From assembly GCA_041398845.1 (NCBI GenBank), contig JAWKTZ010000014.1, forward strand, positions 62,001 through 126,000: a DNA stretch of 64,000 nucleotides, read 5' to 3'. The notes beneath the pieces were generated by a model. That model did not search any database, was not told the origin of the DNA, and saw only the letters and a list, made by a program, of their open reading frames with translations. The stretch's first letter is position 1; the number at the start of each line of letters is the position of its first letter. Shown here one piece after another: positions 55,901 to 63,910 of this stretch. The position numbers were made by a program, and so were the translations under genes. The DNA comes from Fuerstiella sp041398845 (lineage in GTDB: Bacteria; Planctomycetota; Planctomycetia; Planctomycetales; Planctomycetaceae).

Positions 55901-56961
55901 GCTGACGTGGATTCAACACCTGATTCGTTTGCGGATCGAGGCTGTGTATCGCCCTTCAGATACGCCGTCAGATCATCAGCCAGTTCCTGCATGGTTTGAT
56001 ATCGCAAAGTCACGTCACGGCTGATCGCCTTCATGGCAATTTCCGACAGCCGAGGACACGCTCGATCACGATGAATACCCGGAAATTCTGGTGTGCCAGT
56101 CAGTACCTGAGCCATCATGCTGAGCGCACTTTCTGCTTCGAACGGCAGCCGCTTGGCCAGCATTTCGTACAGCATGACTCCCAGACTGTAGATGTCTGTC
56201 CGCTGGTCCACTTCGCCTTTTTTGTTCGTGATCTGTTCCGGGCTGACGTAGGCGGGCGTCCCGACGAACGTACCCGTCTGGGTCAGGCGAGTGTCATCAG
56301 ACGACTCACGACGAGCGAGGCCGAAGTCCATCACGATGGGCTCTGCACTTTTGTCAATCATGACATTCGCAGGCTTAATGTCGCGATGGATAATGCCCTT
56401 CTCGTGAGCATGAGCCAGGGCCAAAGCCAGCTTACGAACCAGCAGGGCAGCCTGCCGAGCAGCAATTGCCTTCGTTTTCTTGGTGTAATAAGACAACGGC
56501 TGTCCATCGACATAGGCCATCGTCAAAAAGAACTGGCCATCAATCTCACCGAATTCGTAAACCGGACAGATGTTGGGGTGAGTCAGTGTCGCGGCAGTTC
56601 GAGCTTCTCGACGAAACCGGTCCAGCATTTCCCCCGCCGAATCTCCCTTGATCTTCGGAAGCTTCAGAGCCACTCGTCGCTGCAACTCAGTGTCTTCAGC
56701 CAGATAGACGGCTCCCATACCTCCCTGCCCAAGCAGCTTCAACAGTTGATACCGACCAAAGCGTTTCGGTGTAAACGATTGCTCGTCTCGTCGGTTCTCC
56801 CGCTGTGGACCCTGGCTGGTCTCAACAGCCCCACCACCAAGCTCCGTTTCCGCTAAGGCAGGATCCGCTGGTCGCTGACTTCGATCCTTCTTCTGGGACT
56901 TCGAAACAGACGCTTCGGAAACCAAATCTGGTTCATCAGGTTGCAGCGGAGAATTTGTCAT
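52978..56961 (-). CDS. Receptor-like Ser/Thr protein kinase with beta-propeller-like and leucine-rich-repeat exterior
   Basis: About 1,327 residues from the ATG at 56961; an earlier start at 57030 would add 23. The Hanks-type kinase is complete: GQGGMG loop near 78, VALK lysine at 100, HRDIKPAN at 192-199, DFG at 212-214 and SPEQ in the APE position. A Ser/Arg-rich linker precedes a membrane helix (about 445-465). Next come a PEGA-like domain (VRLDITGNPDDVEISVDG), PD40/TolB-like propeller blades (about 570-830, YVSPDGTELFFQSNDG), a LamG-like jelly-roll (about 880-1050) and C-terminal leucine-rich repeats (LVELDLYNRHF, LRLLDFSHCAGIT). It should sense an envelope or extracellular cue and phosphorylate cytoplasmic targets. 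It is divergent from the sigma-factor operon, with 236 bp between them. Confidence 0.9.
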   Translation of the reverse strand: MTNSPLQPDEPDLVSEASVSKSQKKDRSQRPADPALAETELGGGAVETSQGPQRENRRDEQSFTPKRFGRYQLLKLLGQGGMGAVYLAEDTELQRRVALKLPKIKGDSAGEMLDRFRREARTAATLTHPNICPVYEFGEIDGQFFLTMAYVDGQPLSYYTKKTKAIAARQAALLVRKLALALAHAHEKGIIHRDIKPANVMIDKSAEPIVMDFGLARRESSDDTRLTQTGTFVGTPAYVSPEQITNKKGEVDQRTDIYSLGVMLYEMLAKRLPFEAESALSMMAQVLTGTPEFPGIHRDRACPRLSEIAMKAISRDVTLRYQTMQELADDLTAYLKGDTQPRSANESGVESTSASNSGSNGDMEETAALNAEHIDFLNFDLKEYDFGESLKPSNRKSSASGTQSRRRATENSPSKTKVQAAGRRSKGTRQVGDEINGRGGGNSRILTAAGFAFAFVLVLGVILTIRTKHGSVRLDITGNPDDVEISVDGETISLEVAEQGYQIEVGEHSMIVKADGFETDTRKFVVDKGKVRVEVVQMKKLKGEGSGGSGTSEPPAPVTEPDLTTTDEAFLGMIDPNSKWTWLPPEPLGAPFETDKKDSCITISGNGLAIVYRSERNGLRGAFLSRRATLDSQWGDAVPIHEESKLNDIWSYYLNDDGTYLIGTSNDGTAGSDGLWYSAIDKSNGQWQRPQKLGMAGYQYGQYPYVSPDGTELFFQSNDGQSYFCARSTSTDVWSSPTRIRDHSSALDLVPFESVGIVSSDGKAALLFPDPIIVFREGKGKPWRNPKRVEGFPKMFPPSYSPDAKVIVFDYRHSKPELGMMRLVPRSATAPNHDPETETLQVVDSLSTSAPTSSLASSKDPFQSRTSDGQTFSYSEPQQLEGEIDLLKTVDLRDCLIEGKASFDGLILRLGDPGTWASKIEFPIVLPKSFRLDLVLERTSEKGGFVISVPFGIDKSAEIVIDGQMGSGIQRIDGLLHFDNETQVDGRTVMDDRQPHTITLDVKEDSFEVMLDGSPFTSFHGDSARVRGTDYSPLNRAGLMLSSVYHEQFRIKQFTATLKNQTATKQLPAKIVTEEAIKAAEKLHGPALRELIATLPTDKSRLTTRSAYESPTQVLFINHGKVVDFTPEIMSAVTKLLGPVFLDLYRMNPDPAATSVEHFEGLGRMPNLVELDLYNRHFVDTARLKCLAQSKTLESLVVDHQGMSDEEIEALCALKNLRFLRMHSVGMNDRRLQLVAKSLVKLRFLVIGGWGADEQISSTSIEMFEKLHDLRLLDFSHCAGITDELVPALGKLKWLKFLSIEATSITEAGFKKLQQLLPDTEIKWSSR

Positions 56962-57197
56962 GAGATCAACTGCGAAAATTAGAATCGTTTCAAACGAGAT
57001 CGTGTGAATTACTGCCGCTGCACTCCTCACCTGTCGGAAGGCGGGCCGTTAGGCCATTCATGAGGAACACGGGTCAGCAATCTGCTGCGGCTCAGATATG
57101 GATCTGCCTTTCCTCTTTGCGTTGAAATCAGCAGAATCAGGCGTATAAAATTCAGCTTTCCGCGAAGAATGCGTAAGTTGTCCATGAGCTTCAACTT
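56962..57197. promoter_or_regulatory. Divergent regulatory region between the kinase gene and the sigma-factor operon
   Basis: This 236-bp gap separates the two outward-facing starts and must carry both promoters. A direct pair of short repeats or a clear -35/-10 set could not be recognised by eye. An ECF sigma factor often activates its own promoter, so an autoregulatory element may lie just upstream of 57198. Confidence 0.35.
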
Positions 57198-57797
57198 GTG
57201 ACTCAACCTTCCGACTCAAATTCCGACGTAGAACTCACCGCTGACGGGGAACTGACGGTGGAGATGCGGGATTTCGTTCAGCTGACTGCTCGGCAATTGA
57301 TGAACGGATTTCCACTTGTCAGGCGATGGGAAGAAACCGACGACATTTGCCAGGAAGCTGCTCTGCGAATGCATCGAGCATTGCAGTCCATGGAACCTCA
57401 GTCCCGGCGACACGTGGAAAACCTGGTCGCGTTACAGGTCCGTCGCACTCTGATCGACCATGCCAGAAAGTACCTGCGAACCGTGGACCAGTGTGCTTCG
57501 CGGTGGACTCCCAACACGACGGGATCGACTGGAAACCGCAGTTTCAGCGCGGTGATTGAAGATTGCGAGTCCACAGAGGCAATGCAAAAGTGGACCGAGC
57601 TTCATGCCTGCGTCGATCAGATGCCCGAAACCAATCGAGAGACGTTTCAACTGATGTGGTATCGAGGCCTGCAGCGCGGCCAGGTGGCCACATTGCTTGG
57701 AGTCGATGTCAGTACCGTTCAGCGTCGCTGGCGATCTGCTCGCGAGTTTCTGATCGGTCGTCTGGGGTCTGACTTTTTCAGTACGGCGGTTGAATGA
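57198..57797 (+). CDS. ECF-type RNA polymerase sigma factor
   Basis: A 199-residue sigma-70-like protein. Region 2 is seen around residues 35-95 (ETDDICQEAALRMHRAL, equivalent to the DxxQExF core-binding helix, and RRTLIDHARKY). Region 4 lies at about 140-190, with the helix-turn-helix GLQRGQVATLLGVDVSTVQRRWRSARE. It belongs to the ECF group that planctomycetes often encode beside Ser/Thr kinases. It starts with GTG. Its last four bases overlap the kinase-WD40 gene (ATGA), so the two are translationally coupled, and phosphorylation by that kinase is a likely control. No anti-sigma gene is present. Confidence 0.92.
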   Translation: MTQPSDSNSDVELTADGELTVEMRDFVQLTARQLMNGFPLVRRWEETDDICQEAALRMHRALQSMEPQSRRHVENLVALQVRRTLIDHARKYLRTVDQCASRWTPNTTGSTGNRSFSAVIEDCESTEAMQKWTELHACVDQMPETNRETFQLMWYRGLQRGQVATLLGVDVSTVQRRWRSAREFLIGRLGSDFFSTAVE

Positions 57798-60700
57798 TGT
57801 CGTCTTCTCCGCTTCCTGACAGTCCAATGGATTCCCTGACACCCGACGAAAATCGGCGTGTCATGGAACTGGTCGATCAGTTTGAAATCGCCCTCGAAGA
57901 CGGACAGGTCGTTTCATTAGAAACGCTATGCACAAATGAAACGCACTTGATTCCTGCCGTTGAATTTTCACTTCGACGATTGCAGGCCATCGACAACCGC
58001 CTGAAACCCGTATCAACTCTCAAGTCTCCAACATCGATTGGCGAATTTGACGTCGAAAAACAAATCGGTCTCGGAGGCAGCGGTTTTGTCTTCCAGTGTC
58101 GCCAGCGACAACCTGATCGCAAAGTGGCGATCAAAGTTCTGAAGCCGGGCATTGAGCCATCAGAGCAGCGGCGGCGTTTTCGCAGAGAACTGAATGTCTT
58201 TTCATCCCTGCAATGTGATGGACTTGCTGAAGTTTATGTGACAGGCGTAGCCCGCTGGAACGGTGTGGACTGCTTCTGGATCGCCATGGAACTGCTGGAA
58301 GGCGGCCGTGTCGATCACTTCGTCGCCACCAATCAACTCAGTCAGTATGAAATCCTGAAACTGCTACTGACGATCGGCCAAACGCTGCAGGCTGCTCACC
58401 GTGCAGGTGTGATTCACTGTGACCTAAAGCCGTCAAACATTCTGATGTCGTTGGATGGCCGACCCCACATCGTCGACTTCGGCGTGGCAAAGACGTCGGG
58501 ATCCGAACAAACCACGGCATCCGTCATTGAAGTTGCCGGTACCGTGGCATGGATGGCACCGGAACTACTGATCGGTGAAATTCAAATCCCGGATACTCGA
58601 ACCGATATTTTCAGCTTCGGGCTGATCGCCTGTCGATTGCTGACAGGAAAACATCCGTATCCGACGGAAGGAAAACCACTCACGCAGGTGGTTCAGTTTG
58701 CCCGAAACGCCACGCGAGTCAATCTTCCGCAGGCTGGCTATGAGGCATCTCGGGACCTGACAACCTTCGTAGAACGTCTGACGGAACGTGACCCTGCAGA
58801 TCGCTATCAGAACATGGACCACGTCGTTAGTGATCTGGTTCGACTGATCAATGGTGAACCCATATCAGTGCGACGAGTATCTCCAGCGGAAAGAAGCTGG
58901 CGATGGTGTCTTCGCAACCGAAAACTGGCACTGCTGATGGCAGCGATCACAATCGCCGTGTTTTGGGCGGCTGGTGTAACAGTCGTCTCTGCCGTCAAAG
59001 AAAGGGAATACCTGTCACAGCTGAAATCGTCGCACCAGCAGTTGCTTCAGTCGAATACAGAACTTCAACAGCGCACGACGGAGCTCGATCAACGTTCCCT
59101 CGAACTTGAACATCTGACGAATCTGCAACATCGATCCCTGGTCAGCGCACGGCTGAATGAAATCTCAACTAACCTGTTAACGTCAGATCCAGCCGCAGCT
59201 CATCAACAGTTGAACGATCCCACTCTGTTTCCCATACCACTTCGAGGAATAACCTGGCAGATCCTGCACGCTCAATCACTGCCGAAAATGCAATTGTTGC
59301 AGGGCGTTCCCCAGCGAGTGGTGTCCGTCTGCTTTTCTCATCGCGGTGACCGAGTCGCATTCTCGGGGAAGGGCGGTCAATTAAGCGTTGGCAACGTCTC
59401 TTCCGGAGACCTGCTGTGGACAGCAGAGAGTTCGAATCTTCGTTCGAAACTTCGTTTTTCGCTCGACGACAAATGGCTGTATGGATTTTCACGCGATCAC
59501 CAACTGCTGTGTGTTGATTCGGAAACCGGCGTCCGTGCAAAAAGCCCGTTACCGGAGGTTGTGCTCAACACTTCGCTGATGGACATTTCTCAGGATGGCT
59601 CGCTGCTGGTTGTCGTTTCCGAAAACAACGAACTTTTCGTGGTTAACCTTGAGTCAAGCAAGCACAAGACCTCGCAGCTGGAAACAAACCTTAACCTGAA
59701 GTCCATCTGGTTCGAAAACGAAGACCGCACCATCACAGCACTGACTGAAAACGGAATCTGCCTGGAGTGGAACGCGGACGATCTACAACTCGACCGAACA
59801 ACCGATCTCAGGTTGTCCGAACCGGACTTTGATGGAATCGTTATGGGGGATGGAGGCACTGACCTGTTTGGGCATCGCGTTCGAATTGGCTGCCGACAGT
59901 GGGAATTGGCGATTGCCAACTTTCCTGAAGGAAATCTCGCTAATCGTAGTTTCCATTCTCGTGGCGACATCATTCGGGATGTCAGTCTGGTGCGTCCGGA
60001 TCAAATGCTGGTCACGATGACACGAAGCAGCCAACTTGTGCCGCTCCTTGCCCCTGGTCCAGGTCAGACAATTGGCGAAAAAAACATCCGCACCTATTCC
60101 CATGCCGTCACCGAAGATTCGTCCGCAGTTGCAATCGGCGATGATCAGGGAAACATCCGCGTCTACGACTTAACGATACCGACCCCGCTGCTGAAAACCC
60201 TGCAGCCCGAAGTAACAGTGAATCGTGAAATCGCTGACGGCTTTCCGCTCACCTTGATCCCAGGCGTCGATGATGACCGCGTTTTTCTGGGGTTCTCTGA
60301 CGGATTCGTCGCGGAAATGAATTCTGCTTCAGGACGAATTCTCGCCGCAGACAGACCGGGTCTCGGAGCAATCCCGGCATTGCTGATGGCCAAAGACCAA
60401 ACCTGGCTGGCAGCGGCTGTCGGTGGAAGGATCGCTCAGGCCGGAATTGCCGTGTACTCGTTGGCTGCACCGCGCAATGTCGACAACCGCAGCGCTGCCG
60501 ATGACTCGCCAGGTCATCTGGAACAGAAAACATTTCTTCAATCCGGACGAGTCCGAACGTTATGTCAGTCAACGGATGGCACTCATGTTTATGCCGGCCT
60601 GCAGAATGGAGAGATCCTGGTAATCGACTGCCAATCGTGGCAAGTCATCGATCGCAGGCCCGCACATGAATCCGGAGTCTATGCAATGACCGTGTCCGAC

Positions 60701-61156
60701 GGTAAACTGATCAGCGGCGGAACGGATGGAGGCGTTGCCATTTGGAACGAATCGCCTCTGACTCTGAACCGCAAGTGGACAGCTCATGAAAAGCGAGTTC
60801 TCGATTTGGCGGTCAGTCCCGACGGCCAAAGAATTGTGTCTGTTTCGTTCGATCACAGTGCGGCCATCTGGAACAACGATGGAACGTTAGTTCAAAGAAT
60901 CCGCGGCCACAGTGCTCCGATTCAATCCGTCGCCATATCAAGTGATGGTCAGACAATCGCGACCGGAAGCCATGACTACACCATTCGACTCTGGGACGGC
61001 CTCACCGGAGCCGCTCAAATGACCCTCCGCCACGACGGCAACGCTGTATCGGCAGTCCATTTCACCGGCAATCAACTCCTTGCCACCACACAAAACGGCA
61101 CCCTCGAAATCTGGGCCCCACCCGCATTGCCCAACGCCGTGAAGAGTTTAATGTAG
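57794..61156 (+). CDS. Ser/Thr protein kinase with membrane helix and WD40-like propeller, 3' end formed by an IS terminus
   Basis: A 1,120-residue protein. The kinase domain follows a short N-terminal helical region: GLGGSG loop (92-97), VAIK lysine (114), catalytic HCDLKPSN (208-215, with Cys in place of the usual Arg of HRD), DFG (228-230) and MAPE. One membrane helix spans about 378-400, then a Gln/Glu-rich coiled coil (about 405-450) and WD40-like blades to the C-terminus (for example VLDLAVSPDGQRIVSVSFDHSAAIW). The HCD variant suggests regulation without activation-loop phosphorylation. It overlaps the ECF sigma gene by four bases. The final residues (LPNAVKSLM) and stop are encoded by the terminal repeat of the adjacent IS, so the native tail was replaced. 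Confidence 0.92.
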   Translation: MMSSSPLPDSPMDSLTPDENRRVMELVDQFEIALEDGQVVSLETLCTNETHLIPAVEFSLRRLQAIDNRLKPVSTLKSPTSIGEFDVEKQIGLGGSGFVFQCRQRQPDRKVAIKVLKPGIEPSEQRRRFRRELNVFSSLQCDGLAEVYVTGVARWNGVDCFWIAMELLEGGRVDHFVATNQLSQYEILKLLLTIGQTLQAAHRAGVIHCDLKPSNILMSLDGRPHIVDFGVAKTSGSEQTTASVIEVAGTVAWMAPELLIGEIQIPDTRTDIFSFGLIACRLLTGKHPYPTEGKPLTQVVQFARNATRVNLPQAGYEASRDLTTFVERLTERDPADRYQNMDHVVSDLVRLINGEPISVRRVSPAERSWRWCLRNRKLALLMAAITIAVFWAAGVTVVSAVKEREYLSQLKSSHQQLLQSNTELQQRTTELDQRSLELEHLTNLQHRSLVSARLNEISTNLLTSDPAAAHQQLNDPTLFPIPLRGITWQILHAQSLPKMQLLQGVPQRVVSVCFSHRGDRVAFSGKGGQLSVGNVSSGDLLWTAESSNLRSKLRFSLDDKWLYGFSRDHQLLCVDSETGVRAKSPLPEVVLNTSLMDISQDGSLLVVVSENNELFVVNLESSKHKTSQLETNLNLKSIWFENEDRTITALTENGICLEWNADDLQLDRTTDLRLSEPDFDGIVMGDGGTDLFGHRVRIGCRQWELAIANFPEGNLANRSFHSRGDIIRDVSLVRPDQMLVTMTRSSQLVPLLAPGPGQTIGEKNIRTYSHAVTEDSSAVAIGDDQGNIRVYDLTIPTPLLKTLQPEVTVNREIADGFPLTLIPGVDDDRVFLGFSDGFVAEMNSASGRILAADRPGLGAIPALLMAKDQTWLAAAVGGRIAQAGIAVYSLAAPRNVDNRSAADDSPGHLEQKTFLQSGRVRTLCQSTDGTHVYAGLQNGEILVIDCQSWQVIDRRPAHESGVYAMTVSDGKLISGGTDGGVAIWNESPLTLNRKWTAHEKRVLDLAVSPDGQRIVSVSFDHSAAIWNNDGTLVQRIRGHSAPIQSVAISSDGQTIATGSHDYTIRLWDGLTGAAQMTLRHDGNAVSAVHFTGNQLLATTQNGTLEIWAPPALPNAVKSLM

Positions 61157-61278
61157 TGGTTTTGATGTTCATGCTTGTGAGTTTTTTTCGTTCGTGACTT
61201 GTCGGCCGTCTGATTTCGGGTGGCTTGTTGTTGTTCTTCTTTTTTTGTGCGTGCTCGGCCGATAGCGAGCCTTCTTCG

Positions 61279-61323
61279 AGCTTGTGCGACATGAGCTTGT
61301 GCGACATTAGCTTGTGCGACAAT
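61279..61323 (-). repeat. 15-bp tandem repeat inside the IS transposase 3' end
   Basis: Three units of AGCTTGTGCGACAT(G/T) or AGCTTGTGCGACAAT lie head to tail here; the truncated copy at 51931-51960 has two. A G-to-T change in the middle unit creates the TAA stop that ends the transposase frame at 61307. In the other copy the equivalent codon is TCA and the frame continues. Confidence 0.85.
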
Positions 61324-62292
61324 AGTTGTCGGTCGTCGCTTTTGCCAGTCGTGTGAACAGGTCGGCTCCGGATGGAGATGCATGGCCCAGGTCGTCGAGA
61401 CAATCGGAGACGGCTTTCATCGTCGACGCCAGACTTCGCCTGGCTGGTGTGTAATCTTTTGTCCTGGACGCAAGCTGCTCAGTCACTGCGAGGAGTTCGG
61501 CAACCGCTATGGATAACAATGACCAATGCAGTTCATTGTAAAGACGGTCGACATTGCGACAACGGAGTGTGTCGCCGTTGAGTGTTTGTTTCAAGCCTTG
61601 GAACTCGATCTCAATTCCCCACCTCATTTTGTATAGAGAAGCCATCGCTTCAGTGGAAAGCTGCTTCGCTGACAACACGCTCGTCGGCAGATAAACGTCT
61701 GCGTTACCAATGGTCACTCGAACGAATCGTAACCGCAGTGGCAGTTGTTTGTCCTGCAATTCTTTGGGCCAGCACAGAACCTCCCCATCGTCCAGTTCCT
61801 GAAAGTCGACCATCTGGCCAACGAGCCTGACGTTGCCTCCCACACGGACCAGAAAGTGATGACCGCATTCAGTAATGGATCGCCAGAATGCTGGCCAACA
61901 AACCCGGCATCCCCGCAAAACAGAGTGTTCCTGGGGAATTTCCCCTCTTTCAGCATCTCCTGAACATGACGACGTTCGCTGGAATCGGATGGCCCCAGAC
62001 GCCAGTCCCAGGGCAGTCGCCATGCCATCTGCCACAGCAATGTGATCCATACTTGAGGTTTGGGATCGGTGACGTTTGAAGGAAATTCGGCCGCTTTCTT
62101 TTTGCCTTTGGCAGAACACAACTCCAGTTCGTTCGATCGTGTTCGTGAAGCACTGTTGCGAGCCCCATCGAATACAATCAGCACGAAGCCCGAAATGTGG
62201 CGGAACGGGTCTCCCGTTTTCTGCATCTGTTGTTGTAGTCGCACGATCAGCGTTGGAATGAAGATGTGCGCGTAATTGGTTAGGGGACCCAT
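61307..62292 (-). pseudogene. IS4-family DDE transposase, frameshifted
   Basis: Two overlapping frames encode one transposase. The N-terminal part (62292 to about 61890) contains LIVFDGARNSASRTRSNE with the first catalytic Asp and LFCGDAGFVG with the second. The C-terminal part (about 61890 to 61307) contains YKMRWGIEIEFQGLK, a perfect Y-(2)-R-(3)-E-(6)-K signature with the catalytic Glu. The join lies near 61880-61910, where the frame must shift by one base. Coding-like sequence upstream of 62292 towards an ATG near 62430 is also out of frame. The element is probably inactive unless frameshifting restores the protein. Confidence 0.82.
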
Positions 62293-62673
62293 GAACCCCT
62301 GATACGTCGTGTCAGTCGGGGCCTGTTCTTTTGCCGTTTTGCCCCGTCCGCTTTGCGCTCCTTTCGTTTGCGGCGTCGAAGAACAGCTTTTGAGCTGGGA
62401 ATTGTTTTGAATCCTTGCGTCGAGACATGGTCAGATTCCTTTCCGACTGATGTGTTGTCAGTGGGAACTTGGGGGAATCTGACCTTCTCAAATCCTCAAA
62501 GTTTCGAAAAGACCAGTCTTTTTCCGCAAAATCTCTTCACGGCGTTGGGCACGGCCCTCATTAACTGATCGGCATCATGATGGCCCCACCGCTGGTAATC
62601 ATCCTGATGGTGCTGATTCAAATGCTGCATGTTCGCGACCATCCGGGTGACGACAATGCACAGGCACTGAACG

Positions 62674-62703
62674 AAAAAAGGCCCGGTCAATTTGACCGGG
62701 CCT
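62674..62703 (-). terminator. Rho-independent terminator with perfect palindrome
   Basis: On the minus strand AGGCCCGGTCAA pairs perfectly with TTGACCGGGCCT, making a very stable stem with almost no loop bases. It is followed by TTTTTT. It lies 28 bp downstream of the stop of the broken oxidoreductase gene and is oriented to end its transcript. Confidence 0.9.
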
Positions 62704-62730
62704 GAGGTGCGTCACGCGCTTTTGACTGGC

Positions 62731-63274
62731 TTACACTTTGTCTGCGGTGGGGCAGACATAGGGTTCGCGATACTCGCGGGTCAGATGAGCGTTGGCGGCG
62801 GCTGTTGTTGGTGAAGAGTTCTTTTTCCGGGTCAAACTGCAGTTGTGGCCCCAGGGAAATCGGATATTTCTGCAGGTCGACCTTGTTTCGTTCCAGGTGC
62901 GTCACGGTTCGCTGCAGAGTTGCCTGGTTGTCGTCCAGGCTCTTCACGTCCTTCAGAGCGGTGGCCAGTTCGTCCACGGTGACTTTGTTGTCCTGTCCCA
63001 TGTAATAGGAAATGTTGCCCAGATGGCTGATGGCAGCGGACAGGTGACCTTCGCGAACATCGGCATTCAGGTCCGCCACGTTCCGGCTGACACATCCATC
63101 AAGGAAGTTTTCAAAGTGGTTTTCACCGCCCTTGAACTCTTTAATGACGTTCATTTCCCTGTCATAGGCAACGCAGTGCGAGTAACTGATCTGAACCAGA
63201 TATCCCGCGGACCCGCTTCTCGTCAGTACACGGAAGTCGGTTGCTTCGTGAGTAGTCAAAGAATCAAGAATCAA
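62731..63274 (-). pseudogene. Gfo/Idh/MocA-type oxidoreductase, C-terminal fragment with frameshift
   Basis: The frame from about 63225 downstream matches the C-terminal region of planctomycete Gfo/Idh/MocA oxidoreductases: SHCVAYDREMNVIKEFKGGENHFENFL, then REGHLSAAISHLGNISYYMG and VTVDELATALKDVKSL. The N-terminal Rossmann domain and catalytic EKP region are missing, so the gene is truncated at its 5' end. Near 62795-62810 the frame also needs a one-base shift to run on to AANAHLTREYREPYVCPT and a TAA at 62731. It sits just right of the IS and has a strong terminator, so it is a decaying remnant of a once functional gene. Confidence 0.78.
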
Positions 63275-63337
63275 AGAGCGAGTCAGCAGTTACGTCGCCC
63301 GATGGCCCACGCAACCGCTGTAATCGCCGATGTCCGT

Positions 63338-63910
63338 TTACCGGAAAGGAATGTGTATCCGACTTCGAAACGGTGCCGGAGAACGAATCTGATCAGGCGA
63401 ACGTCGGATGGATCCAGGTTGATACAAACCGGGCTTCAGCGTGGCTCTTGGTAGAACAGATCCGAACCCGGATGGTCTCGATGATCCCGGCTGGATGCTG
63501 CCGGAACCGTCGAACGCTCTATTGTTCCCATCTGTGAAGTAGGTGCTACCGCTTTTTCTGCGCCAGTCTACCCCAGGTGTCAGCCCACTGACGCGTTCGA
63601 CCTTGATGTTGCCGTGAGGCACACCGTAGCTGGTCCACTGCTGTCCGTAGCGCCGCCACTGAACACCGCTGGCGTCGGTGTACTGTTCGTCCACATTTCG
63701 GAGGCTCCCGGGATCAATCCGATTCCTGTTCGGGTCCAGGGCACTCTGATACAGGTCTTCGGTTTCGTCAACAACTTCCCAGCGGCCGGTCCGCCAGTTG
63801 TATTCAAAGCCGGATTGGCTCTGCGTGGCAATCTGGGCATTCGATACGGATACAGAAGTGAGCACGCAGCCCATGGCTGCCATGAAAATGAGTCGGTTCG
63901 TGAAGTTCAT
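63338..63910 (-). CDS. Small secreted hypothetical protein
   Basis: A 190-residue protein with a clear signal peptide (MNFTNRLIFMAAMGCVLTSV, cleavage likely after SNAQ/A). The mature part is rich in Gly, Ser, Arg and Tyr with WRTGRWEVV, WRRYGQQWTSYG and GVDWRRKSG segments, and no enzyme motif. The start is supported by AAGGA eight to nine bases before the ATG. Planctomycetes encode many short secreted proteins of this type; I cannot assign a function. Its 5' flank runs to the window edge. Confidence 0.8.
   Translation of the reverse strand: MNFTNRLIFMAAMGCVLTSVSVSNAQIATQSQSGFEYNWRTGRWEVVDETEDLYQSALDPNRNRIDPGSLRNVDEQYTDASGVQWRRYGQQWTSYGVPHGNIKVERVSGLTPGVDWRRKSGSTYFTDGNNRAFDGSGSIQPGSSRPSGFGSVLPRATLKPGLYQPGSIRRSPDQIRSPAPFRSRIHIPFR

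Larger units (their letters stand above)
61129..62550 (-). mobile_element. Full-length IS4-type insertion sequence (1,422 bp)
   Basis: The element is bounded by perfect 18-bp inverted repeats, GCCCAACGCCGTGAAGAG at 61129-61146 and its complement at 62533-62550. It carries a transposase on the minus strand with IS4-type motifs. The flanking 8-10 bases show no clear target duplication, so the original insertion context may have been altered by recombination. The left end lies inside the 3' end of the kinase-WD40 gene. A shortened copy lies at 51782-52270 in the same orientation. Confidence 0.92.

Noticed and set aside
61121..62560. Search for a target-site duplication flanking the full-length IS
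   Set aside because: The bases next to the two ends (CCCGCATT and ACGGCCCT) do not match, so no duplication is claimed.
62557..62703. Short plus-strand frame with a hydrophobic stretch just right of the IS
   Set aside because: It resembles a membrane-protein tail, but it has a stop just upstream, only about 45 codons, and its end lies within the terminator palindrome; too little to support.
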